DNA of 64,000 bases, from assembly GCA_022376465.1 (NCBI GenBank), contig JACDTU010000030.1, positions 140,582-204,581 on the forward strand, given 5' to 3'. Of this stretch, positions 51,787 through 63,900 are shown one piece after another. The notes beneath the pieces were generated by a model. It searched no databases. It saw only the letters and a list, made by a program, of their open reading frames with translations, and was not told where the DNA came from. The first letter of the stretch is position 1; each line of letters opens with the position of its first letter. The stretch comes from Cubamyces lactineus (lineage: Eukaryota; Basidiomycota; Agaricomycetes; Polyporales; Polyporaceae). A program made the translations under genes and the position numbers.

Positions 51787-54700
51787 CTAGCATTTGTACC
51801 GCGACCGTGGCTCTAAATCCTCCCCATCTAGCTGAGAAATGATCAGATAGTCTATGAGATCGCCCCCTTCCTCTTCTGCAGAGAGCTCCAGTGATTCTGA
51901 GCCCGAGCCCCACTCATCACAGTCCCAATCCTTGGCAGCATTTGGGGACGAGGAGGCGGCCACGGGCAGGCAGAGCTGCTTGAAAACCTTGGCCATTGCA
52001 GAGCGGATACTGGCCTGCTTGATGGCGTAGGATGCCATTCCCTCTTTGACGAACGGATCCTCGGAGGGCGACGCTGCAGAGCGGGCCATCCAAACACCAT
52101 GCTCGTACCTGTAGGTAGCCAGCACTCGACGCATTTCCTCAGGTAATAACTGCACCTCCTCCGCCCAACGCATCTGGCGAGCGCGAACCTTCAGCCATTC
52201 AACCCTCAGGCTGTCGATCATGTCCGCAGAGCCATCCTGGTCAGCGGAATGCCAGATCCAGGACATCCGGCGGCGGCCTTCAGCAGGATCGTTGACAGCA
52301 CCGTGCTTGCGCTTGCGCTTCTTCTTCGTGGAGCAGGGATCATCCTCCTCCAGCCCTCGGATGTCGCCGTCCTCCAACGGCTTGAGCTCTCGCTCCCACT
52401 CGCCAGGCCCACAGATTGCGAGCTTCGCGCGGCGAGCATGTCGATACTTCCTAATTGCACGGGCCTTTCCAGCCTCTTGATGAGTGATGCTGGCACGGGC
52501 GCGGGTGTTTGGACCTTGATTCCGAACGTTGAGTTTCTTATAGGTGTAAAGCTGATGTATCGTATGCAGTTTGCTTCGGAGCTCCTGTAGCACACCTCGA
52601 CACTGGCCCTCGCGGAGACGCGCCTCGATCTCCTGCAGCCTGGGGCCACAAACTGCGTCACGCCGAGACTGGCTGATTTCTGACGGAAGGCCAAGGCGAA
52701 TCTTCTCGACCTCCTGTACGTCGGTGCGGCATGCAGGGTCCTCAGCGAGAACAAGGGAGGCAGCGGCCATATAGATTCCCTGTAGGTCGCGAAATTTCTG
52801 TATCTTGCGCCTGAGAGATGTGCGTCGTTCATGTAGCTCTGGGAGTCTGCTTGGGGTTGCAGCCTTGGCGTCGTCAGAGAGTGTCCATCTGCAACTTACA
52901 GTTAGATACAAGTGGGTGACCTCCGGTGCTGGACGGACGTACTGCTGCATCTCAATTTCCAGGCCCAGCGTCATGAAGCCCAGCATGCTCACGCTATGCA
53001 CAGCGACGAAGCCAGGAGACGCGCTTGCCGCCTGCTCCTCCATGGAAAGCTCCTGAACAGTCTCGCGCTCAGTCTTCCCTGCGGTCAGAATGAGCACACG
53101 TTAGACATGAGGAAACAGGCTGCACCATACCTTGGGACGCCACCACATAGGGATCGTCTTTACCCTTGGGATCAAGCTCCCACCCCTTGACGCTCGCCTC
53201 CCACTCTGCACAACGCGCCGGGTCCAAGGTGAGAGTAAGGGTATCAAAGAGCGCCTTGTGATCCCGGTACTCCCTCACCGCCTCCTTGAGACGAGCAGAC
53301 AAAGCCCACGCTGGAGGAACGATGAGCTAGAGAGACCAGGGGGCAAACGCGGAAAATGGCACTCACGGAGATCCACAGTCTTCCGCCAGTTTGAGTAACC
53401 CCATTGATCCTCCAGCACCCCCTGGCGCATCCCGGGGCCCATAACCTTGGTGCTGCTGGCAATAGGCTGTATCCACCACCACCGGCGTTCAATACCCTCC
53501 CCATCCGTTCGCGCACATCCAGGCATGTAGTTCAAAGAATATTGGGAGTGGTTGAGCGTTTCATGGCTGCGGTAATGAAGCTTCGGAATGACGTAGGAAA
53601 TAGAGCCTTCTGGCACCGGGATTTGCAGGTGGGAGGGAAGGTTGGATATGCGTTCGACAATGTTTTTGGACCATTGACAGGCGATGTCATAGCTGACCAG
53701 TTTCTTGACCACCAACCATTCTCGCATGGAGGAAACAAATACATAGTCCATGTTGATGTACCTAGACATGTTGAGCACAGACGCATGCACAGACCTGCAT
53801 TTCAAACTCACTTCTCGCCCTTTTGTAAGTCCCCAGCTCCGTTCGCCAACCAGAACTCATGACGTGCGCATACAACCGCCCCAATCCCTGTCGCAGCATA
53901 GCCCTTAGAATATTTCGTGTTGGCGTGATCGATGGTGGAGAGACCGGTGCACGTTGATATCTGCAAACTGGCAATGAGCACAGAGAACTAGAGAACGCCG
54001 GCTATGGAGAGCATGCACCCTTACCTCCTCCTGATCTTCATAGTCAGCAAGCACCTCATGATAGCCGGTATCCTCTACGAAGTAACCCCAGCCGCTGCCT
54101 AGAATCGGATCTTTGACCTCGTTGGAGACGGCGCGCCTCTTCAGACGAAAGCAAGCATCTATGGCCACCGTGACTGCATAAAGATATCTATGAAAAATCA
54201 GCTTAGGACAATGAGGAGAGCGGGGAACACATACCTCAAGTCGTCGGAGGCACTTTCCCAGTTCGACGGCAGGTTGACGTTGGGTCGGGGACAAGCTGGA
54301 CACCGAACAGCCAGCTCGCCGGCCTGCGTCCCCCCCACACCGGTAGGATCATGCCCGTGCCCGCTGCGCTTCAGCCGCTTCAAATGCCTCCATTGAGATA
54401 CCACCCGCATGAACGCCTTATATCGATCGCTCAGGCGCTGAGTGCCGGTGTTATCGGTAAGACGCTCCAACGAGGTGTAGTAGTCGTACATTGAAATTTT
54501 GCCCTGCAAGCTTTGAATATGGTAATGTTCCAAAAGAGAAAATGTGAAGGCCGTGTTGGGGTCGACGTCGGTTGCTGGGTAGAGTCGATGGCGGAGAAGT
54601 TGCTGAACATGGTCCCCGGCGTCCCTGGCTTTGTCGCAGCCGCAGAACTCAATGGCGACGGCGTGACGTCCGTTCGTATCGACAACGGTGAAGGACGTGC

Positions 54701-55505
54701 GAAGGACCGGGTTAGAGCATACGGAGCAATCCGCCTCATGTCCGAGGCGGACAATCATCCCGAGGTCCTTCAGTGTCGTCCGCTGATATGCACATCCACC
54801 CCACCTCTACAAACACAGTTGAGTACAAATGAGTGGGCGGCAGAGGGAGACGAACCTGTATGCGGTGCCACGGACAATGGCGATGCTGTTGGACCACACA
54901 AATTTGACAGACGTGAGCACTCGGCGAGCAGTCGAGGCAGCGCACAACTGCAGGGCCACCCTGAAAACCCTCCGCACATGACCCACACCGCGAGCGAGCG
55001 TAAGGCCCCCGCCCATCGTGCCGCAGTAGCTCGGTGAGGTACACGTCGCGTCGCGGAATCCATTGTTTCAGAGGCTCGTCCTGTGTTGATTAGCTCATGC
55101 CATACATCTAGAGGAGGGGTGTGGACTCACTGATGCCATATACTGCGACGCCCCACTCTCGGCAGGGGAAACATCATCCCCCTCCTCAACCTCCGGGTCG
55201 GCGGGCGTGAAGAATAAGTTGGCGCTCTCTTCATCGGCCTGCAAGAGCACCGACGCGTCAAAATCCCCCCCGAACTGCTGGAGCAGCGCTTCGTCGTTGT
55301 GGACCAAGTCAGCAGAGAGGCGGCTGGAAGCTGGTAGAGAGACAGGGTCGCGGCGTAGTCGTCGCTGATCTGCAGAGAGTGTGTCGGCATAGAACTTTTC
55401 AGGAGAATACGGGGCAGCGTCAAGCTTGAGATCAAAGCTAGCTACCAGGCTTGGGTCGATGGGTGGCCTCTGGGGCCAACGTTGGTTTCGACGCCCTCGA
55501 GCCAT
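51787..55505 (-). CDS. KDZ transposase with CxC cysteine clusters
   Basis: About eight exons join without any frame break into a protein of about 1,100 residues. The N-terminal part starts MARGRRNQRWPQ and leads to the cysteine cluster found fused to KDZ transposases: RCGSC, RCLDC, then VCQICVVQQHRHCPWH. Next come LKDLGMIVRLGHEADCSVC and LVRL-type blocks, and SMYDYYTSLERLTDNTG. The RNase H-like DDE core is visible: the first Asp in TVAIDACFRLKRR, the second in VSYDIACQWSKN, and the Glu in RTDGEGIERRWWW with the family motif PIASSTKVMGPGMRQ. A long charged helical C-terminal region follows (EVEKIRLGLPSEISQSRRD; CSTKKKRKRKHG may be a nuclear signal) and ends acidic. The enzyme should cut and join the element ends in the nucleus. 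Its intactness suggests recent activity. Confidence 0.9.
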
Positions 55506-55719
55506 ACTCACAGGAGCAGGTGGACGGAGGCAGAGGCAGCCGCGACGAGGTTTGAGGCGCTTGACATTGTGAAGGGCGCGCGGACGCGGTGACAAGGCGC
55601 GACATGTTGCACGCCCATCAAGGGGCGCTCGAGCCGCAAATCCCTCGCCCCACCGTCCATACTTAACCCACCCAGCCTCAGCATGCGACGACACCTAGCA
55701 CCTCCCCCTCCCAGCGAGC
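55506..55719. promoter_or_regulatory. Bidirectional promoter between transposase and TET/JBP
   Basis: Only 214 bases separate the two divergent ATGs (55505 minus, 55720 plus), so the two genes very likely share regulatory sequence. It is CG-rich; no clear TATA box is seen. Confidence 0.55.
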
Positions 55720-57724
55720 ATGAGCACAGCGGCGAAGGCGGCAAAGAGGACGATCAGGCAGGCCCTCAACGGTGAGTTCTCCATCATCGGAGCGCGCACG
55801 CCGAACGTGCAAAGTCCTGCAGTATCCGACCTTGGAAACTCGGACTGCACACCCGGCTGCGTTGCTCTCCGATGCAGACGCCCGCCTCTTCGAAACCCCT
55901 GCTCACCCTGAACCCTTTCCTCAACAGCCCCTATTGGTGTTCGCAGGGTATGTACGCAACGCTCAAAAGCAAACATCACCACTGACGCACCTGCAGACTC
56001 GATCAGGAGCTGAATATTCACCATGGGCTCGAGGTGAAGCGCCAGTCCCCCTCCACGCCCCGGACGACTTCGAGCTTGCAGCCCACGTCCAAGCTGCCAT
56101 GGAGGCACCCATGCTCGGCGAGGTCCAGCCCCTTGTTTTCGCTGCCGCCGCTGACGACGACGACCTCCCCGTCGACGATGCTACGGCCGGACCCACCTGT
56201 GCCATGTCACTCGCCTCCCACGCTTTTTCAAGCGCCACCGTCTTCTCTGCACCCATTCCCACTGCCGCCACAGCTGCACCAAGCATACTTGCATCCGACC
56301 CCTCCCTCGCCACCGCCATCAGCCAACCCAAGCACCTTGTTCAGTCGGAGTCTAAGGCCCGCTCCAAGAGGCACTCAAAGGATCGCCGCCGCATTGCACG
56401 CGCGTCGGCTCGTCAAGATATAGTGGGAGACCTCGACCAGCAGCCCAAGAGCATCACCTTCAAGAGGAGGGCTGCCGCCATGGCGCTCCAACTCTCCGCT
56501 GCGGTGGAAGAAGACGCCCTTGCAGCTACTGCCGCCGACGACGCCAACACATCCACGACAGGTGCATCCCCCATCGAGACCGACTTCTCCCTGCAGATGG
56601 ACGACGTCCCAGTTGCGAAGACCGCCTTTGTAGGCAAGCGGCTCCCTCAAACTCTAGAGAGCCAGCGGCCTTGGGCCAAGGCGGAACTCATGGCCCGCGG
56701 ATTTCAACTTATCGAATGGGACGGAAGGTGCGCGGCGCAACCTGACCTCCTAAACCTTGTGTTGACTCACCCCACCCCGCCCAGACAACCTCGGCCTATC
56801 CTTGACCGCCAAGACCGTGTATTTGCAGTGCTTGGCGGGCGCCCCAGGGGAGATAATTGGTCAACGGTTAACCCATCGATGCAACGCATTTTTCAAGAGT
56901 GCAAGACCGCGTATTCTGCCAACTCTCAGCAGACTAACCACCGCCGAGGAGATTTCACTGCGATCAACGTGGGGATATCTTACGGCGGAGGCCAAAAGGT
57001 ATGCACCTCTCTTCACGGCACACCGATACTGACAGTCTTCTAGCAAGTCAGCAATCTTTCTCACAGCGCGCCCAACCGTGCAGTCCTGAACTCGATGCTC
57101 CAGCTGCAGCCTGTGTGCCGCATCGCCAACTTTGGCAACAGTAAGTGCATACCCCGCCTGTACACCACCCACAATACCAACCCCCCCCCCCCCCTAGGTC
57201 TCCTTCAGCTCTTTGCCCCACGCATGCATGGACATTACGGGTCTACGCTCAACGCACTGTGTGCCCAGCACTCCCATCTCAACCGCAACTTCGCCAAATC
57301 AGTATTTTGTTGCGCAACGTTCAACCTTGGCCCACACACTGTGACCAAGGTGCACACCGACCACCTGAACTTGCCTTGCGGCTGGTGCTCAATCACCGCC
57401 CTTGGCGACTTTGACGAGAAACAAGGCGGCCACCTGGTCCTGTGGGACCTGAGGATGCTCATCGAATTTCCGGCAGGCTCTACCATCCTGATTCCGTCCG
57501 CCATTCTCCGACACTCAAACACGCCCGTCCAACCCCATGAACGTCAGTACTCCCTCACCCAGTTCTCTCCAGGCGGCGTATTCAGGTGGGTGGCGTGCGG
57601 CTTCCAATCTGCGAAAGATGCTGGCGTAACAAGCAGAGACTTGAATAGAGAAGGCAGGGGGCGATGGGAACTTGGGTTGAGCATGTTCAGCACTTGGACG
57701 GAGCTTGTGAAGGCACACACATAG
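55720..57724 (+). CDS. TET/JBP-family DNA dioxygenase
   Basis: Six or so exons encode a 2OG/Fe(II) dioxygenase of the TET/JBP family, which oxidises 5-methylcytosine (TET) or thymine (JBP) in DNA. The C-terminal catalytic domain contains the HxD in TKVHTDHLNLPCGWCSIT (His 57353-57355, Asp 57359-57361), then GDFDEKQGGHLVLWDLRML, the distal His in IPSAILRHSN (57512-57514) and the 2OG-binding Arg in ERQYSLTQFSPGG. The N-terminal half is low-complexity with a basic patch (KARSKRHSKDRRRIARAS), likely nuclear targeting or DNA contact. Introns are seen at 55771-55816, about 56729-56788, 57000-57043 and 57142-57198. One problem: between VFAG (55947) and HAPDDFELAAHV the frame needs one more base, best explained at the C5 run 56047-56051. 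Read unspliced, the frame stays open, so a different model is possible. The catalytic half is intact. Confidence 0.88.
57183..57194 (+). repeat. Poly-C run in a TET/JBP intron
   Basis: A run of about 14 C (57181-57194) directly precedes the ctag acceptor of the last intron and may be its polypyrimidine tract. Such a run is prone to length error. Confidence 0.6.
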
Positions 57725-57828
57725 ACATTGGTATCTAGGAGCGTACTGGTAGATACTTTAGATTGCAATGTATCCCTCTCCGGCCCTTCTGAATCGAGCA
57801 AAATCTGCACACCCATTCTGGACACTGA

Positions 57829-58320
57829 GTTAAGACGCATAAGACGGTGTTAAGACGCGTTGGGAACGCCCCAGGCCGTCTTACCAGAGACGTCTTAAGC
57901 TGTGTTGAGACATCTTACCGTGCGTCTTATGCGTCTTAGGTCGTCTTACCGTGCGTCTTAAGACGTCTTACCGTGCGTCTTAAGACGTCTTACCGTGCGT
58001 CTTAAGACGTCTTACCGTGCGTCTTAAGACGTCTTACCGTGCGTCTTAAGACGTCTTACCATGCGTCTTAAGACGTCTTACCATGCGTCTTAAGACGTCT
58101 TACCATGCATCTTAAGACGTATTGAGAGGCATCTTAAGGGCCACAACCGTCTTAAACCGTCTTAAGCAAGACAACTTGTAAGGTCTTAAACCGTCTTAAG
58201 TAAGACGTCTTAAGACGCATAAGACGCACGGTAAGACGTCTCAACACAGCTTAAGACGTCTCTGGTAAGACGGCCTGGGGCGTTCCCAACGCGTCTTAAC
58301 ACCGTCTTATGCGTCTTAAC
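57829..58320. mobile_element. 492-bp fold-back (MITE-like) element
   Basis: The outer arms, 57829 to about 57935 and about 58214-58320, are inverted copies over roughly 107 bases with one mismatch seen, starting GTTAAGACGCATAAGACGG. The bases TGA flank both ends (57826-57828 and 58321-58323) and may be a 3-bp target-site duplication. The centre is a tandem array of a 22-bp unit (gtgcgtcttaagacgtcttacc), about eight copies at 57945-58120. Each unit holds the palindromes GTCTTAAGAC and AAGACGTCTT. It has no coding capacity. A transcript would fold into a long hairpin. Confidence 0.8.
57945..58120. repeat. 22-bp palindromic tandem array
   Basis: About eight head-to-tail copies of a 22-bp unit; early copies read ccgtgc and later copies ccatgc, showing local homogenisation in two blocks. 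It is not a CRISPR array: the units are contiguous with no unique spacers. Confidence 0.8.
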
Positions 58321-58438
58321 TGAACCCGCCATCCGCCGCGGCAAGATCCCCGTCTTGTACTGCTGTCGTCGAGCAGCCACTTCTCGGTATCCCACTCCGT
58401 CTCATGGCAGGCTGCACACCGCTCAATTACATGGATAG

Positions 58439-59369
58439 ATGCCGCCCAAGAAACTGACCGAGGCGGAGGTGATGGAAAAGAGAAGGCGTCAGGCTGAGGT
58501 CCGCAGGGAGCGAAACCAAAGGTATCAGCGCAGGCTGAAAATGTGCGTGTTTTCTACTGTTACGGTGGTAGCTGACAACGTGTACTCTATATAGGAGAAA
58601 GCTACTGCTCGAGGAAGGGACGGATTTCTCCGTAATAACGTCAGTTGGGGGGCTAGGGAAATTCACGGCGGATGATGCGGTGGCTAGTGAACCAGGCCCG
58701 GCAGGTTCTGCCGCCTCCCCTGCAGCAGACGATGAGTCGTCTTTCGAGGTACAAATGGAGGGCAAGGGGGGTGCGGACGAGAGTACGGGTGATGGGCGGG
58801 GGCGAGATGGCAGGGATGAAGGTGGAGAGGGGTGATTGGTGAAGGTGAGGGCGAAGGCGAGGTCGATGGGCGTGTTGAAGACGGCGGCGACGACGACAAT
58901 TCATCCTGCGCTAGTGAGGAGATTCCAATGAGGTACGGGCATTCTCATGTCTGCATCAGCCGCGCTGATCTCAATCTCGGTGCATCTGTGCAACAGATAT
59001 GGCTTCCCCATCCCCATCCCTATCACGCCGAACAACGCGCTGGTCAAGCTCCTCACCGGCCTCAATGGGCGCATCACTCAGTGGGGCTATACCGACGACA
59101 TCCAAGAATATGTTAGGGCGTTCAAGGCAGAATACGCTGCGGCGAAGGTCGACGACGAGGCTATAGAGGCCTGGATGGAGCAAAGGGGGAAGTGGCTTGT
59201 TGAGGCAAACGAGATCATGGGGGACGTGAGCCGCTTCCTCAGCGAGGGATGGCTGGAGACTCTATCGTCAGAGGTGGCGGGCTTGTTGTGGCAGCACATA
59301 TCTGGGGCGGTCTGGAAGATGCAGTACATGTCCGCATTCTTACAGGTGTATCTAGACCATATGGTATGA
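58439..59369 (+). CDS. Small basic/helical protein, likely one frame break
   Basis: Exon 1 starts MPPKKLTEAEVMEKRRRQAE and continues as a strongly basic helix (VRRERNQRYQRRLK), bZIP-basic-region-like. After an intron (58541-58593) an acidic Gly/Asp-rich stretch follows and hits TGA at 58832-58834. The frame that would continue it, GEGEGEGEVDGRVEDGGDDD, is off by one at the G4 run 58829-58832. After an intron with a gtacgg donor near 58933, the last exon is well formed: NNALVKLLTGLNGRITQWGY, then VAGLLWQHISGAVWKMQYMS. The ATG at 58439 begins the only frame with these features. Function unknown; possibly DNA-binding cargo of the transposon. Confidence 0.6.
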
Positions 59370-59428
59370 GCCGTGGACTGGGATTGCATAGCGACGCGCG
59401 ATTGTTATACATGAGATGACTGCGGGAC

Positions 59429-60654
59429 CTAGTTCTGCCCATTCAACCATTCCTCGTTGGCGAGGGTGAGCACCGGCACCCCGACGTGACCCGCCATGTA
59501 CTGCTGGACGAAGTACCAGGCGGCACGGGAGAGGGACTTGAAGAGCACCAGCTTGATGCCGGGTTTAGTGCCGAGCATATCTAGGGCGATGCCGCTGCGG
59601 GGAAGGGGGTGAGTGAGTGGTCAGGACATGCACAGCACGGCGCACCGCTCAAAATAGATGCCCGGGCGCTCCCCGCGAAGAACAACGTAAACCTTGCGTT
59701 TTCTGGTGATGGAGGACTTGTTGGCGAGGTCATACGCCAGTTGAGTGAGGCGATCGTCTCGTATCTTCTTATTGATGGCTGGGCTGGATGGAGAGGGCTG
59801 GGCGAGCTGAGGAGGGCTGAGGATGCCTGTGCTGAGTGCGGGCGATGAGGGCGAGGGGGTTTGGACTGTGCGAGGCGAGATTGTACCCGCGGTCAACATG
59901 GGCGAGAATTCAAACGACCTGACGCTATGTATGTAGGGGGAGTCGTTGGAAAGATCAGATGCTGCACGGGGGTTTGTTCGGGGCGTGGGGGACGACTGGG
60001 GGCTGGGGGTCGACACTGAACCCGGGGCGTCGTGATACAGCTGCCAGGAGTTATCGTCCTCCTCAGCTGCGTCGAAGGCGGCGCTGCCGTAGTCATAGTC
60101 GCCGTCGTCGTCGTCCTCGTCGTCGGCGTTGTTGCCGCGGTATTTGTCGTTGAAGACGTCGACGTCCTTGGCCGTTGTGGCACTGGCGACAACTGGCGTA
60201 GTGTCTGCGTGGACTTCGGTTGCGGAGAGCTTGACCTCCGGTGGAAGGCGACCGTCGTAGGTAGAGGGCGTGGGGTGAGGCGACTTTTTCTCCTTCTGCA
60301 GGGGAGAGGTGAGGATGGGCGGACGTGGGTTGGGGACCTTCCAATTGCCTTTGAGTCGCGGTGGCCCCTCAAACCACGCCTCCACGGCTAACTCATAATT
60401 GTCGTACTTCTTGAAGTTCGCGCCAGAAAAGCCGCAAACCATGCACTGCGTGAGGCCCCTACAAACGACAGATGAGTGACTGACGGCGGAACGGACGTGC
60501 AGGCGTACCAATTGTAAAACAGTCCTATAGCGCGACCTGTCCAGACAACATATACGTGCCCTTTACCCTCCTTCTTGCCAACTGGGATGGGTCGGCCGAG
60601 CTTGTCAAGCCTTGGGGTGATGCCCAAGGATACGGCGACATTGTCGCAGTCGTA
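59429..60654 (-). CDS. Twin viroplasmin/RNase H1-N-domain protein (5' end unresolved)
   Basis: Two copies of the small caulimovirus-viroplasmin/RNase H1 N-terminal domain flank a long disordered linker. Copy 1 spans an intron: HVYVVWTGRAIGLFYNW, then GLTQCMVCGFSGANFKKYDN and ELAVEAWFEG. Copy 2 also spans an intron (59595 to about 59640): KVYVVLRGERPGIYFER, then GTKPGIKLVLFKSLSRAAWY and the end WLNGQN. In RNase H1 this domain binds RNA:DNA hybrids or dsRNA; no RNase H catalytic core is present here. The linker is Ser/Pro/Asp-rich. The stop is at 59429-59431. A cttcag acceptor near 60655 marks the start of the first visible exon; the ATG-bearing exon was not found. Binding nucleic-acid hybrids is inference from the domain. 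Confidence 0.7.
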
Positions 60655-60940
60655 CTGAAGTCCGGGGAAACGCGAGTCATGGGGGATCGATGGGGAACGA
60701 TATCAGCGAGCTGTGGGAGAGAGCGTGGGTTGATATAGCTGACCGAAGATCACGCGGACTCGGAGGCTTTGAGGGCCATGACGGTTGGAGGGCAAGAGAC
60801 GCGTATAGCAAGCGCCCATCTGCCGTTCGTGACGTGGATGCGACGTCTGGTGTTCTTCTCTCGTCGAACTTACTGCCTAACTGGGGTCTCGCACATGGCT
60901 GAACTGAACATCGCATTCTTTGACTGCAGCGGTCCTCGCT

Positions 60941-63900
60941 ATGGCAGCTCGACAGCCACCCGCAACCGCCGCAAGTCAAAGCGCAAAAAACAAGGGCGGC
61001 AAACCCGGCCACCCTGGCTCCTTCAGCGAAGGGCGACTTGCGCTCTTCGAGGAATACCAGTCCGACTTCAACAAGCTGACTAAAATGGCTCGCAACTCTC
61101 AAAACCAGTTCTGGGCAAGCTTCTTTAACGTGTATTGGGCGCGATTCCCGTACACAGTCCCACTCAAAGAGGAGCCGTCTCCATCAACGTTGCTTGTCCC
61201 GGATGAGTCCGTGTTCACCGATGAGCAGCGAGCGCAAAAGGGCAAAACATTGAAGGCTACGGTAAAGGTACGTACATCTACCCCAGTAGCCATCTTCAAT
61301 TCCTCTAATTATTCCTGGTAGGCTATCAAACGGCACTTCCGTTACGTCCGCGACCGCCTAGAAGACCGAAGCAACCCCTGGGCTGACTTCCTTGCGGAGC
61401 TCAAGAGCAATCGCGCGCTCCCTCCCACCCCGTCGCGTCAACTCGCCCTTGGCAGCTCTACATGTCGAAGAAGAAGGACGATGTGGATCGCCTTACTGCA
61501 GAGCGATGTCTCGCCGAAGACACCCCGGAATCACTCGTCCTCGCAGTGCGGTCAGACGTTGCGCGTGAACTATTGGCCAAGGAGACTGCCGAATACCGCA
61601 AAGCTCTGCAAGTCGAATGCGAGGAGACAATTGAGGCCGAGCGAGCTGAAGCCGAGTCTGCGGCCACAGAGCCCGTCATCACTCCAGTCACTCAGGCAGA
61701 GTACGTGAAGACATCTAGTTCAGTATGTTCCCATACTCACCGCTTGGCAGGGCGCGGGACAAGCTCGCAGTTGTCGTTCAGCCACTCTTGAACCTCATCC
61801 GCGAGTACACTGGTTTCTATCTCACCCTCATTGCAGGCTTCCCCCTTGCTGACACAAATCAGCTAACTGTGTACGTTCATGCGCCATTATTCTTCTGTCC
61901 CCATCTAACCGACCGTAGCGTGACCGCTGGAAAGACCGCCGGGCCAGTGCCTGTAACCTGGCATGGTCATAACCTTGCTCGCTTCAAGACTAACGTTTAT
62001 GGGGTCTTTCACTGACTTCTTAGCTCACACTGCCGGTGCGTATCCATCTCGTTCTGCAGACTTCGTGTACTAACGTGCGTAAACAGAGGGATTGTCTCGG
62101 TCTGCAGGTGCGGGACAGGCGACGACTTCCACTACCTCCGCCTTGTCCATGCCATCGCCCGCCGACTTATCCATGTTGGTCGGCCTATCTTTCGGCGAGA
62201 CTGCTGGGCACTCCCCTCGTACGCTGAGCAGCCAGAAGCGCCCCACAGAGGGTGCGGTTGAGAACAAAGGCGATGGCGGCGGCGGCGGCGAACGCCCAGA
62301 TCCTCACCCGGACTTGGACCTGAACCTCGACTTCGACTCTGACTCCAGCTCAGGCTCAAGCTCCGACGACGAGGAAGATGAGCTCGACCCTGATGCACTG
62401 GGACTTACCGACGCTGTCAAAAGGCAGCTCGCCTTGCGTAGCCCCAAGACCCAGCGCATGGAGTTGAGCAGAATTAGAGGCCTCAGTAGCTGGGACCGGG
62501 AAACGCTGTGCGCCCGGGTGGGTGCGGCGGAGATAGTGGCCTCTATGGCGGGCGGCTCCATCGATATCCCCCTCCATCCCAATGCTCCGGCAGCTGTTGC
62601 TGCAGCACTCAGAGAGCGAGCCGCTTCTGGTAAGGCCAAGGGGAAGCGTAAGCGGGATGCGGCCGTTTCTGCAGTGTCGCCGGCAGTTGGCCCCCTTCAT
62701 ACCTCAAGTCGACTGGCGAAGAACGCCCAGTCCCAATCTGAAGGGGGCGAATTCAGGATCGGAGCTAGCTTGGACCGTCTGTCTCCCCAGTCACACCATG
62801 ATGTCCCAGTGTTGCCGACGCACGACCAGCTGTCCACGCTGACCGACCAACCGTCCACGTCTACCGACCAACCGTCCACGCCGACCAACCTGGAGCTCAC
62901 GCCGACCAGCTTGGAGCCCGCGCCGACCAGCGCACAGCCCGCGCCGACCAGCGCACAGCCCGCACCGACCAACCAACCGTCCACGCCAACGCGCGACCAA
63001 CCGTCCACGCCAACGCGCGACCAACCGTCCACGCCAACGCGCGACCAACCGTCCACGCCAACGCGTGACCAGCTGTCCATGTCGACTGACCAACCGTCCA
63101 CGCTGACCAACCTGGGGCTCGCGTCGACCAGCTCGGAGCCCGCGCTGACCAGCGCACAGTCTGCGCCAACGCGCGACCAGCTGTCCACGCCGACCGACCG
63201 CCGTCCACGCCGGACCGACCAACTGTCCACGCCAGACCAACCTGGAGCTCACGCCGACCGACCTCCAAGCCGCCGCAAATATCACCAAGTCAGGCGAACG
63301 GTCAAATGCTGTAGCAAAGTGTGCGGCCCTATTGCTAGACGACTCCGACTGGCCAGGATGGGTCCGGGAGGCATACAATTATATGGAGGCGAAGAAATTT
63401 TGGCGACGACTTCACCTGCACCATTGAGTGGTGGACCATTATTGACGTCAGCATGGGTGGGAAAACATCGGTGCGTGGTGTGTGGTGCAGCCTGCATTCT
63501 GATTTGATACTCACTGTTGATTGAGTAGACTAAGGGACTAGGAACAGAGCACCGCCCGCCTGAAGTAAGCCACTGGTTGCGCGTCCTCAGGCGCAATCTA
63601 CATCGTTCCCCCCCCATCGCCAGCGAGATCTGCTTACAGTGCAGCTTGGTGGCGCTGGTGGTCTGGTTTGCAGCCATCTTGGAGAATGCCCGATGGGGAT
63701 GGACGGCCTGTTGCCTGCGGCGATGGGGCGTGGGGCGATTTTGAGGAGTCCGGGCAAAAACGGGCTGCTCATGGTCCTCCTATCCTTAGTGTGGTGGAGG
63801 GACGCTGCGACCGACGCGCACAATGCAAGACTGGTCAGCAGCAGCAGCAGATGTGCGGTGGCTGCTGCTGAGGCTATGGCCAAACAGCTGCTTGCCAACC

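Noticed and set aside
57945..58120. CRISPR-like regular repeats
   Set aside because: The 22-bp units are contiguous without unique spacers, palindromic and enclosed by inverted arms in a eukaryotic context.
62697..63378. Minus-strand repetitive frames (Val/Asp/Gly/Trp-rich)
   Set aside because: They are antisense shadows of the coding minisatellite in the large plus-strand gene.
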